A stretch of 12,643 nucleotides of DNA from Candidatus Omnitrophota bacterium (GCA_028706795.1 JAQTVK010000011.1:1-12643), one strand, 5' to 3'. Shown: positions 1 to 6,797, counted from the first letter of the stretch. The notes: a model not told the origin generated them from the letters alone. Program-made: numbers and translations.

Positions 1-412
1 GTACCGAGTGCCTCGCGGCGATGTGGCCGACCTCGTGCGCGAGCACGCCGGCGAGCCCGTCATCATTCGCTTTCTCGATGAGGCCGCTGTCTACATAGAC
101 GTAGCCTCCCGGCGTAGAGCGAGCGTTTACCTCCTTATTCTCCAGGACCTTAAAATAATATGTCAGGTCCTGCCTGTCGCTGACCTTTGCTATGCTCAAG
201 CCTATCCTGTTAACGCGCTCGATCATCGCCTCATCATGCGACAGCTTATAATTAGTTTCTATCTCTGCAGAAACCTGCCCGCCGATAGCTTTTTCCTCGG
301 CAGTACCTATCATTATATATTCTTTCCTGCCGGTGGCGGGATTTATTATCGTTGCGCAGCCGGACAGGAAAACCGATAATATAATAAATAAAACTACGAT
401 CCTTGACGGCAT
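1..412 (-). CDS. M48-family zinc metalloprotease lipoprotein (partial, N-terminal 137 residues)
   Basis: Reading the minus strand from the ATG at 412 gives an open frame that runs off the left edge. Residues 1-19 form a lipoprotein signal: a short basic start, a hydrophobic stretch and a lipobox LSGC with Cys19, so the mature protein should be membrane-anchored and face the periplasm. The sequence NARSTPGGYVYV at 96-107 resembles the conserved NAF-x-x-PGG segment of M48 peptidases, and HEVGH at 126-130 is the zinc-binding HExxH, whose Glu127 would be the catalytic base. This matches the BepA/LoiP-like M48 group, which handles outer-membrane protein quality control (family knowledge). The start lies one base after the TAA of the upstream lipase gene, implying translational coupling. 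The third zinc ligand lies outside the window. The Phe usual after NA is replaced here by Arg-Ser. Confidence 0.88.
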   Translation of the reverse strand, partial: MPSRIVVLFIILSVFLSGCATIINPATGRKEYIMIGTAEEKAIGGQVSAEIETNYKLSHDEAMIERVNRIGLSIAKVSDRQDLTYYFKVLENKEVNARSTPGGYVYVDSGLIEKANDDGLAGVLAHEVGHIAARHSV

Positions 413-413
413 C

Positions 414-1247
414 TTAACCGCCGGCCCTTTTTGCGATCCAGCCGAGGATGTAATCCATTATCTCCTGCCTCTCCGTCTCCCGCAGCAACTCATGGTAGAG
501 GCCGTCGTATAGCTTGATCTCTTTGTCCGCGAAAGCCATCTTCCGGAAAAATTCCTTTGTCCCGGACGGGTCCACCACTTTATCCTCCGTGCCTTGCAGT
601 AACAGGACCGGGACCTTTACCGACGCCGCGTTCTCGAGGGCATACGCCGCCGCCTTTGTCGCCTCGGTAAACAACCTGAAGGAGAGGACCCTGTGGGAAT
701 GTTTGTCATGTTTCGTCTTCTCGATCAGCTCCTTATCATGCGACAGGTATTCAAAAGGCACCCTGTTCGGCGTCGTGATCCTCGGGAGGAAAAATGACAA
801 CAATCCGGCCACGCCGGCTTCTATGCCGCTTGGCGGGCTTACGAAACGCAGCGCGGGCGCGCAGGCGGCTGCGCCTTTTATCATGCCGCCGTATTTCATC
901 GAAAAGAGCAGCGAAGTCAACCCGCCCATGCTGAGGCCCACAATAAAGGTACTGCCGCACAGCGATTCTATCTTGGCTATCTCGACAAATTGGCGCAGGT
1001 CTTCCACATAATCATCGTAGCTGTCGACATGGCACTTGAACCCGCCGGAGCGGCCGTGGCCGCGCTGGTCATACGAGAAGAAAGCCATCCCCTTTTTGCA
1101 GGCGTCCTCCGCGAAATAATTATATTTTGCCGAATGCTCGCCGAGCCCGTGGACGAGGACTACGGCGGCCTTCGGTTTTTCCGGGATGAATGCCCTGTAG
1201 AATATGTTCTGGGCGTCCTTGTTCTTGAATGAGCCTTCCGTCTTCAT
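414..1247 (-). CDS. Alpha/beta hydrolase, monoacylglycerol lipase / lysophospholipase type
   Basis: A 277-residue alpha/beta hydrolase of the serine aminopeptidase S33 / Hydrolase_4 type, which includes monoacylglycerol lipases and PldB-like lysophospholipases. The oxyanion segment HGLGEHS is at 33-39, a DQRGHGRS strand-turn at 60-67, the nucleophile elbow GLSMGG at 104-109 with Ser106, the acid in LLLQGTED at 215-222 (Asp222), and the base in LYHELLRE (His252). The spacing agrees with the Ser-Asp-His triad of monoacylglycerol lipases, and length is normal for the family. There is no signal peptide, so it should be cytosolic or peripheral. The SD-like AGGACGG overlaps the TAG stop of the acyl-CoA synthetase gene just upstream. 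Substrate (monoacylglycerol or lysophospholipid) cannot be read from sequence; the lipid neighbourhood supports a lipid ester. Confidence 0.9.
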   Translation of the reverse strand: MKTEGSFKNKDAQNIFYRAFIPEKPKAAVVLVHGLGEHSAKYNYFAEDACKKGMAFFSYDQRGHGRSGGFKCHVDSYDDYVEDLRQFVEIAKIESLCGSTFIVGLSMGGLTSLLFSMKYGGMIKGAAACAPALRFVSPPSGIEAGVAGLLSFFLPRITTPNRVPFEYLSHDKELIEKTKHDKHSHRVLSFRLFTEATKAAAYALENAASVKVPVLLLQGTEDKVVDPSGTKEFFRKMAFADKEIKLYDGLYHELLRETERQEIMDYILGWIAKRAGG

Positions 1248-1256
1248 TATTCCGTC

Positions 1257-3053
1257 CTAGGACCTATACATCCCGTCGAGGACATCCTTGTATTTCTCCG
1301 CGACAACCTTACGCTTTACCTTCAGGGTAGGCGTTATCTCGCCTCCCTCGATCGTAAGTTTATTTTCCAGCAAGGCGAACTTCTTTATCTTCTCGTAATT
1401 AGGGAGGTCCTTTTGCTTCTGCTCTATCCTCTCGGTGAGGAATTCCCGGACGCGGGGATGCTTGACCAGCTCCTCGGCCTTTATGTACGGTATACCCTGC
1501 CTCAGGGCCAGGCCCCTGAGCGCGTCGAAATTAGGGACTATGAGGGCCGTAATATACGGCCTCCTGTCGCCGTGCAGGATGACTTCGTGTATATAGGAAT
1601 CGGCCTTGATCAGGTTCTCTACGTTCTGGGGCGCGATATTCTTCCCGCCGGCTGTTATTATGATATCCTTCTTCCGGTCGGTTATGTGGAGGAAACCTTC
1701 CTCGTCGAGATACCCGATATCCCCGGTGCGGAACCGCCCGTCGGCGTCGAATGCCTCTTTGGTCTCGGTCTCCTTTTTATAATAGCCCTTCATTACCCCG
1801 GGGCCGGTGACAAGTATCTCTCCGTCCGGCGCTATCCCGACCTCGGTGTTATGGATGGGCTTGCCGACCGAACCGAACTTGAATGCCTTGAAAGTATTTA
1901 CCGTAACGACCGGCGAAGTCTCGGTCAGGCCGTATCCCTCGAAGATGAATATCCCGACCGAATAGAAGAATTCCCCGAGCTCTCTCGAGAGCGGCGCGCC
2001 TCCGGATATGAAAAATTTTATCCTTCCCCCGACGGCATTCCTGATCTTGGAGAAGATGAAGGTTTTCGCGAATTTGTATCTAAGCCAGAAGATAGGGCCG
2101 ATGCCGAGCTTGTTTAGCCTGGCATCGGCATATATTTTGGCTAGTGCGACGGACCTTTCGAAGATCCTTTTCCTGGTCCCGGAACTGCGCACTACCGAGT
2201 CCATTACGTTATCGTACATTTTTTCGTAAAATCGCGGGACTGCGCATGCGTAGGTCGGCTTTATTTCTTTCAGGTCCCGGGCCACGGTTTCATTGCTCCC
2301 GGCATACGCTATGGTCCCCCCGACAAACAGCGTGAAATAGTAGCTGGCCATCCTTTCGAATACATGGGAGAGCGGCAAAAACGAAAGGCATGTGTCATCT
2401 TCGCCGAGAGGCAGGAGGTCAAGGGAAGACCTGCAGTTCGAAAGGAAGTTGTCATGCGTCAGGCAGACGCCTTTCGCCGCGCCGGTCGTGCCTGATGTAT
2501 AGATTATCGAGGCAAGGCTATTCTTGTCCGCGGCGTTAAGCCGCGATTCGAATTCGTCCCTCAGCTCCGGCGCCTTCCCCTCTCCGGCCTTAAGGACCGC
2601 CTCAAGCGGGATGATGGCGGGATCGGCTATCTTTTCCGGAGGATCCATGAACACTATCGTCCTGAGCTCCGGGAGCCTCGGTTTTATCGAGGCTATCTTA
2701 TCCATCTGTTCCCGGGTCGAGACTATGACCATCGCGCAGCCGGAATCCCTGAGGATATATTCCATCTGGTGAGGGACATCGGTGGGATAGAGCGGCACAT
2801 CGGCGCACCCGAGGGAAAGGACGGCAAGGTCGGAATAGGCCCATTCAGGGCGGTTCTCGGAAAGAAGCCCGACCTTCTCGCCGGGCTTAAGCCCGAGGGA
2901 TACCAGCCCGAAGGCGAGGTCTTTTACTTTGCCCTCGGCCTCGGCCCAGCTTATATCGCGGTACTTACCGTTCTCTTTCGACCTGAGGGCGCATTTCTTC
3001 CCATACTTGTTCGCCCTCGAAAAAAACATTAAGGGGATCGTGTCTTCACGCAT
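1257..3053 (-). CDS. Long-chain acyl-CoA synthetase (AMP-forming), FadD15/ACSL-like
   Basis: A 598-residue ANL-superfamily adenylating enzyme of the long-chain fatty acid:CoA ligase group, expected to convert a free fatty acid, ATP and CoA to acyl-CoA, AMP and PPi. Visible motifs: the P-loop YTSGTTGAAKGV at 185-196, GYGLTETSP at 373-381, the ribose-binding TGD at 443-445, the hinge and CoA segment around DRKKDIIITAGGKN at 459-472, and the C-terminal TPTLKVKRK near 574-582, whose Lys578 is the likely catalytic lysine of adenylation. Length and the long insertion before the GYGLTETSP motif match ACSL-type enzymes rather than acetyl-CoA synthetases. It starts 12 bases after the upstream FixC-like gene, with only a weak GGGAT ribosome-binding site, which suggests coupled translation. 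Chain-length preference is unknown. Confidence 0.95.
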   Translation of the reverse strand: MREDTIPLMFFSRANKYGKKCALRSKENGKYRDISWAEAEGKVKDLAFGLVSLGLKPGEKVGLLSENRPEWAYSDLAVLSLGCADVPLYPTDVPHQMEYILRDSGCAMVIVSTREQMDKIASIKPRLPELRTIVFMDPPEKIADPAIIPLEAVLKAGEGKAPELRDEFESRLNAADKNSLASIIYTSGTTGAAKGVCLTHDNFLSNCRSSLDLLPLGEDDTCLSFLPLSHVFERMASYYFTLFVGGTIAYAGSNETVARDLKEIKPTYACAVPRFYEKMYDNVMDSVVRSSGTRKRIFERSVALAKIYADARLNKLGIGPIFWLRYKFAKTFIFSKIRNAVGGRIKFFISGGAPLSRELGEFFYSVGIFIFEGYGLTETSPVVTVNTFKAFKFGSVGKPIHNTEVGIAPDGEILVTGPGVMKGYYKKETETKEAFDADGRFRTGDIGYLDEEGFLHITDRKKDIIITAGGKNIAPQNVENLIKADSYIHEVILHGDRRPYITALIVPNFDALRGLALRQGIPYIKAEELVKHPRVREFLTERIEQKQKDLPNYEKIKKFALLENKLTIEGGEITPTLKVKRKVVAEKYKDVLDGMYRS

Positions 3054-3065
3054 CAGGATATCCCA

Positions 3066-4376
3066 TTAGAACATCACTTTCCGCGCGCGATTCATCCCGA
3101 TAGCCAGTTTGAGGAGGTTGACCCTCCTGAGGCCTTTCTTTATCACGGCCATCCTCGACTTGCCTTTCGGCGTCTCGGATACCGTAAAGAAGTCCTCGGC
3201 CAGCTCGACCAGCAGCTCCGGATATTCTTTGAAAAATTCGGGATGTTTCGTCGCGAAATTTGAAATGCCTTTATAGCGCTTCAGGTCCTTGAACACAAAA
3301 GAGTTTTCCAACCGCTTGCGGTATCCGGCGAGCCCGTTCTCGGAGAAATCGTTCTTCTGCTTCGCCTCTATTATCGCCTCGGCAGCGTACAGGCCCGAGG
3401 CCATCGCCAGGTTGGAGCCCTCGTGGAACATCGGGTTCATGTTGACGAAACCGGCGGCGTCGCCTGCGATGATGAGCCCGTCCATCGTTAGTTTAGGAAG
3501 ATGGTCGTACCCGAACTCAGGTATCAGGTGCGCCGCATATTCCAGGAGCTTCCCGCCTTTTACCAGCCGCTTTATCGACGGGTGTTCCTTGAAATTCTCT
3601 ATGAGGTCATTAGGCGTCAATTTGTTGTATTTCAGGTCCCTGGTCGAGACACCGATGCCGACCGAGATCGACTCCTTGTTCGTATAGATAAAGGCCGAGC
3701 CGACCATGCCCTTTACCGAGCCGCCGAAATATTCGAGCGATACGCCTTCCTCTCCCTCGAGGTTGAACCTCTCCTCGATGACTTCCTTCGGCAGCGAGAC
3801 GACTTCCTTGCAGCAGGTGACCATATGCTCGGGTATGTGCCTCTCCCTCAGGCCTAACCTTTCGGCGAGGAGCGAACCGACCCCTTCCGCGACCACGATC
3901 GCGTCGGCGAAGAGGTCGCCGTCCTCGAGGCGCGTCTTGACCCCGACCGCTTTTTTGCCTTCGGTGATGATCTTGTCCACGACCGCCTGGTTGAGCACCA
4001 TTACTCCGGCGTCTTCCGCTTTCTTGGCATACCACGCGTCGAATTTCCCGCGCAGGACCGTGAAGGTGTTATTGAACGGCGGCTTGTTGAAGCCTTCGAA
4101 CCTCATCCCCATCTGCAGCTCCGAATCGGCGGACAGGACCGAGAAGACTTTTTTTACGACGCGCCTTTCCACCGGCGCCTCTTCCCAGAAATTCGGGATG
4201 ACCTTGTTCAGTATCGTCGAATATAATATGCCGCCCATCACGTTCTTTGAGCCGGGCGCCTCCCCGCGCTCGAGCAACACCACGCTCAGACCCGCCTTCG
4301 CGAGCGTATATGCGCATGTCGTCCCTGCCGGGCCGGCGCCGACTACGATACAATCGAACTTCTCACCGCTTGCCAT
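3066..4376 (-). CDS. FixC-like FAD-dependent oxidoreductase (ETF-quinone oxidoreductase / geranylgeranyl reductase superfamily)
   Basis: A 436-residue flavoprotein close to FixC. The Rossmann FAD site is VVGAGPAG at 11-18 with the ribose-binding Glu36 in LLERG; KNVMGGILY at 44-52 and EAPVERRVV at 66-74 are typical of FixC; a second FAD contact is IAGDAAGF at 303-310, followed by HEGSNLAMASG. FixC passes electrons from the FixAB electron-transfer flavoprotein to quinone, with help from the ferredoxin-like FixX; the superfamily also includes geranylgeranyl reductases. No four-cysteine iron-sulfur domain is fused at the C-terminus, and neither fixX nor fixAB is next to it. A good Shine-Dalgarno, AAGGAG, lies 8 bases before the ATG, in the 24-base gap after the patatin gene. 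Acyl-CoA oxidation electron transfer or reduction of a polyprenyl lipid are both possible; the lipid-gene context fits either. Confidence 0.85.
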   Translation of the reverse strand: MASGEKFDCIVVGAGPAGTTCAYTLAKAGLSVVLLERGEAPGSKNVMGGILYSTILNKVIPNFWEEAPVERRVVKKVFSVLSADSELQMGMRFEGFNKPPFNNTFTVLRGKFDAWYAKKAEDAGVMVLNQAVVDKIITEGKKAVGVKTRLEDGDLFADAIVVAEGVGSLLAERLGLRERHIPEHMVTCCKEVVSLPKEVIEERFNLEGEEGVSLEYFGGSVKGMVGSAFIYTNKESISVGIGVSTRDLKYNKLTPNDLIENFKEHPSIKRLVKGGKLLEYAAHLIPEFGYDHLPKLTMDGLIIAGDAAGFVNMNPMFHEGSNLAMASGLYAAEAIIEAKQKNDFSENGLAGYRKRLENSFVFKDLKRYKGISNFATKHPEFFKEYPELLVELAEDFFTVSETPKGKSRMAVIKKGLRRVNLLKLAIGMNRARKVMF

Positions 4377-4400
4377 CAGTTCCTCTCCTTGTCTGGATGA

Positions 4401-6449
4401 TCATTCCTCTATCAAAGCTTTTATCTGCGGAAGCATTCTTTCCGCCTCCTGCTCGCCGCGCCTTATCAGCGCCTCTACTTTATACAATTCAAACCACGCC
4501 GCGTTCGGGAGGACCGGATGTATGACGCAATCCGCGTCCTTGGACGAGGCCTCGGCGAATGCATACTGCATCGCCAGCGAAACGCTCATCATCACATCAA
4601 ATACGTTAGGCGCGAATGTCCGGCGCATCCAGTTCTTAAAATTATAGGCGAGGCGCGAGAATACCGTGCGCTGCGACAGCCTTATTTCTTCGGCCCTGCG
4701 TTTCTCCTCGAATTCCTTGAAGGCCTTCATCATCTCTTCCTGGCTTGGCAGGCAATTCACCGCTATTATCTTCTTCGCGCCGAGTTTCGTCAGGACGTCT
4801 ATCGGCACCGGGTCGAGGGTGCCGCCGTCGATAAGGAAGTCATCCCCGTATCTTACGGGTTTTATAAACGCGGGGATAGAGCATGATGCCCTGAGCGCGT
4901 CGACAAGGCTGCCCTCGTCAAAAATTATGTTCTCCCGCGAGCGGAGAGTATTCGCGATGATCTTCAGCGGGATATTCGTATCGTGGAACGTCTTCTTTCC
5001 GAGATATTCGCGGAAAAATTTCTTGAAATTATTCCCGTTCATGAAACCATGCAGCGGCATGAGCGAGAAATCCGCCAGCGAAAGGAGCAGGTCCTTCCTC
5101 TTGAATTTCAGCGCTATCTTTTCAAGTTCCTCGGCCTCTATGCCGGACGCCCAGAAAGCGCCGACCACAGCGCCTATCGACGTGCCGGCTATGAAATCTA
5201 CCGGTATCTTCTCCCTCTCCAGCACTTTCAATACGCCTACATGGACAAGCCCGAGCGCCGCGCCGGAACCGAGCGCAAGGCCGACGAGGATCTTCCCGAT
5301 CTCGCGCGCGATCCTCCTTACCGACCTCGAATAAAGGCTCTCCGGGACCGCCAGGACCGGCGGCAATCCCGCCGACATCACCCCGGCCAGTAATCCCAGG
5401 TCGGGCAACGTGGCATAAGCCTTATGCCCCAGCAACTTGACCTCTTCCTCAAAACTCTCGGTCCGCACGAACTCGTTTATTATCGCCTTAACGGTATTTT
5501 CGGGATCCTTCACCGTCTTTTTAAGTTCGTTTATCAGTTTTCCCGTCGCCTTAAGGTTGTGTTCATTGCAGTCGCTGACTACATGTATGAGATCCGATTG
5601 CCCGAGGAGCGCGTAAGTCGGTTTGTCTATCTCCGCCGGCATGTCGACGATGACGTAATTGAACTCGGACGCCAGGGAGCTTAAGAAAGAGATGACATGC
5701 GCCGGCTGGATCTTACTGTGGTCGTCACAGCCCATGTTAAGGAGATATATGCCCCCGGCTTCGTATTTCGCTATAAAGGATTTGGCCTCTTCGTAATCCA
5801 TGCTGTGGTGTTTCAGGTCGACGCATTTAAGGTCATCCATCCGCAGCATCGAGGAACATTCGTTCCCCGAATGGCTCATATCAAGGAGTATGACCTTTTT
5901 GCGCGTCTCATATGCCAGCGCTATCGCGAGATTGGCGGCATACATGGTCCGGCCGGATTTTTTGGCAAGCCCGAAGACGGATATTATCGAAGCTTCGAAG
6001 ACAGTCCTCGACTTCGACTCTTCCTTCTTCAGGCGGTGCGAGAGGGCCTCGGTGAGTTTCAGGGCAAGTTGGGGTATCTCCTTGAGCAGGACGTCAAAAT
6101 TCTTTTTGTCTATGCGGAGGACCAGCGAATCGTTTATTATGCGGACCGAAGCGGAGTGGGGTTCTTTGGTAAGCAGCGAGACTATACCCACATAGTCTCC
6201 GCGATGCAGATGGACAAGCGTCTTCTCTTCCCCGGACGGCGTCTTCACGAAAACCTTCGCCCTTCCGGTGATCATGCAGTAAAAAGAGTCGGGCGGCGCG
6301 CCTTCGCGGTAAAGGATATGGTCCCTCCTGTATTCGGCTATATAGGAATTATCCTCTATCAGCTTTTGGGCCGCGCTCGGGAGGCCTGAGAAGATAGGTA
6401 TTCTTCTTATTATGGACGCTTTGTCTATACTTGGGTTGGCAGGGTTCAT
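4401..6449 (-). CDS. Tri-domain protein: cyclic-nucleotide-binding domain, MinD/CpaE-like domain, patatin-like phospholipase
   Basis: A 682-residue protein counted from the ATG at 6449. Residues about 17-140 form a cNMP-binding (CAP_ED) fold, with IPIFSGLP at its start and the REGAPPDSFY turn. Residues about 154-349 resemble the MinD/CpaE ATPase fold: GLAKKSGRT at 160-168 in the P-loop position, then AANLAIALA, a VILLD strand and YVIVDMPAE. Residues about 390-665 form a patatin phospholipase: oxyanion loop LGSGAALG at 393-400, nucleophile elbow GTSIG at 422-426 with Ser424, and the DGG acid at 541-543 with Asp541, giving an intact Ser-Asp dyad. cNMP plus patatin resembles the NTE lysophospholipases; the MinD-like insert is unusual. 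The P-loop lacks both lysines of the KGGxGKT motif. An in-frame TTG at 6497 would add 16 residues, but those codons contain the promoter, so I prefer 6449. Confidence 0.88.
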   Translation of the reverse strand: MNPANPSIDKASIIRRIPIFSGLPSAAQKLIEDNSYIAEYRRDHILYREGAPPDSFYCMITGRAKVFVKTPSGEEKTLVHLHRGDYVGIVSLLTKEPHSASVRIINDSLVLRIDKKNFDVLLKEIPQLALKLTEALSHRLKKEESKSRTVFEASIISVFGLAKKSGRTMYAANLAIALAYETRKKVILLDMSHSGNECSSMLRMDDLKCVDLKHHSMDYEEAKSFIAKYEAGGIYLLNMGCDDHSKIQPAHVISFLSSLASEFNYVIVDMPAEIDKPTYALLGQSDLIHVVSDCNEHNLKATGKLINELKKTVKDPENTVKAIINEFVRTESFEEEVKLLGHKAYATLPDLGLLAGVMSAGLPPVLAVPESLYSRSVRRIAREIGKILVGLALGSGAALGLVHVGVLKVLEREKIPVDFIAGTSIGAVVGAFWASGIEAEELEKIALKFKRKDLLLSLADFSLMPLHGFMNGNNFKKFFREYLGKKTFHDTNIPLKIIANTLRSRENIIFDEGSLVDALRASCSIPAFIKPVRYGDDFLIDGGTLDPVPIDVLTKLGAKKIIAVNCLPSQEEMMKAFKEFEEKRRAEEIRLSQRTVFSRLAYNFKNWMRRTFAPNVFDVMMSVSLAMQYAFAEASSKDADCVIHPVLPNAAWFELYKVEALIRRGEQEAERMLPQIKALIEE

Positions 6450-6456
6450 CCCTTGT

Positions 6457-6485
6457 ATTATATAGGCTTGGGAGGGAAAAGTCAA
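6457..6485 (-). promoter_or_regulatory. Near-consensus sigma-70-type promoter of the lipid-gene cassette
   Basis: On the minus strand, TTGACT (6485-6480) is followed by a 17-base spacer and TATAAT (6462-6457): 5 of 6 and 6 of 6 matches at ideal spacing. The expected start of transcription is about 7 bases further, near 6450, that is at or one base before the ATG at 6449-6447. This would give a leaderless message. The -35 box begins in the T-run of the terminator just upstream. Confidence 0.75.
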
Positions 6486-6569
6486 AAAAAACGCCAACGG
6501 CTCTAAACCCCTTCGCTGCTGCTTGCTGCGATACTGCCGCTTGCTTCTTGAATCCTGCTAGCCGTTGGC
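6484..6569 (-). terminator. Intrinsic terminator with a 10-bp stem, long loop and T8 tail
   Basis: On the minus strand GCCAACGGCT (6569-6560) is perfectly complementary to AGCCGTTGGC (6502-6493); one G then eight T follow (6491-6484). The stem and T-run are those of a rho-independent terminator, but the loop is 57 nt, longer than usual. It could end the upstream structured RNA and era read-through, and could be the expression platform of the riboswitch. No clear antiterminator arm was found by eye. Confidence 0.6.
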
Positions 6570-6623
6570 AATCATTATCAGTTGACCGTTAAGGGGGCAA
6601 CCTACGCCTTTGACCTTTTCTCC

Positions 6624-6705
6624 AGTTTCGGCAACCTTTCCGCCTTGTCCCTGAACTGCGGGATTTAGGCTTGAGGTTTTGCGTCCCGCCCTTTCGGTGC
6701 CGACT
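6624..6705 (-). promoter_or_regulatory. Cyclic di-GMP-I (GEMM) riboswitch-like aptamer
   Basis: The minus strand holds the two hallmark segments of the GEMM/c-di-GMP-I class: GGGACGCAAA (6687-6678), directly after a GAAA tetraloop hairpin (CCGAAAGG, 6697-6690), and AGGTTGCCGA (6637-6628) at the 3' end, with GCCTAA (6670-6665) between. The expected second arm folds as three stacked helices: ACCT/AGGT (6677-6674 with 6637-6634), GCCT/AGGC (6670-6667 with 6645-6642), and TCCC/GGGA (6663-6660 with 6651-6648) with an 8-nt loop. TCGGCA (6703-6698) can close on TGCCGA (6633-6628). The 82-nt size is normal. It is atypical in having GGCACC where GGCAAACC is usual, so the tetraloop stem is short and bulged. 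The G at the position that selects c-di-GMP over cGAMP appears kept if my alignment is right. The downstream gene on this strand is the patatin fusion. Confidence 0.8.
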
Positions 6706-6769
6706 GATGCGGCATCAGTGTGTTTTGGCCTATTCACACTGAGCGGCTTTGCCCTCTTCGGTCAATTGA

Positions 6770-6797
6770 AGTATGCCATATTTTGGGTAAAATACAA
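6770..6797 (-). promoter_or_regulatory. Possible weak promoter of the riboswitch RNA
   Basis: Minus-strand TTGTAT (6797-6792), a 16-base spacer and CATACT (6775-6770) match the -35 and -10 consensus at 3 and 4 of 6 positions. The expected start, near 6763, coincides with the first bases of the outer helix at 6765, which is why I list it. The boxes alone are weak, and era read-through could also supply the RNA. Confidence 0.3.

Larger units (their letters stand above)
6484..6765 (-). ncRNA. Long structured leader RNA containing the GEMM-like aptamer
   Basis: The minus-strand RNA in this gap folds into more than the aptamer. An outer helix joins 6765-6749 to 6600-6582: TTGACCG pairs with CGGTCAA (7 bp), then AAG with CTT, one A-C mismatch, then GGGCAA with TTGCCC, a 2-nt AA bulge lying on the 3' side. 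It encloses the aptamer core. On the 5' side two hairpins share bases and exclude each other: CAGTGTG (6741-6735) with CACACTG (6722-6716), or ACTGATG (6719-6713) with CATCAGT (6709-6703). The terminator hairpin follows at 6569-6484. No believable reading frame runs along this strand. It may be one riboswitch leader, or a discrete RNA of about 280 nt ending at the terminator. Helices were found by eye, without covariation support. Confidence 0.55.

Noticed and set aside
3706..4647. 313-codon plus-strand frame
   Set aside because: It is antisense to the FixC-like and patatin genes, which have clear domains; low-complexity Ser/Pro/Arg composition marks a shadow frame.
6450..6497. Longer patatin-fusion start at TTG 6497
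   Set aside because: TTG is a weak start, no Shine-Dalgarno precedes it (terminator stem and T-run instead), and the added codons contain a near-perfect promoter.
6493..6569. Inverted repeat considered as an integron attC site or a mobile-element end
   Set aside because: The ends do not fit RYYYAAC/GTTRRRY, no integrase or transposase is near, and the trailing T8 fits a terminator better.
6735..6754. Alternative 5' half of the aptamer using GGGCAAAGCC at 6754-6745
   Set aside because: It resembles the usual GGGCAAACC better, but would require an insertion of about 50 nt before the GAAA hairpin, and its GGGCAA pairs well in the outer helix; kept only as a possible alternative fold.
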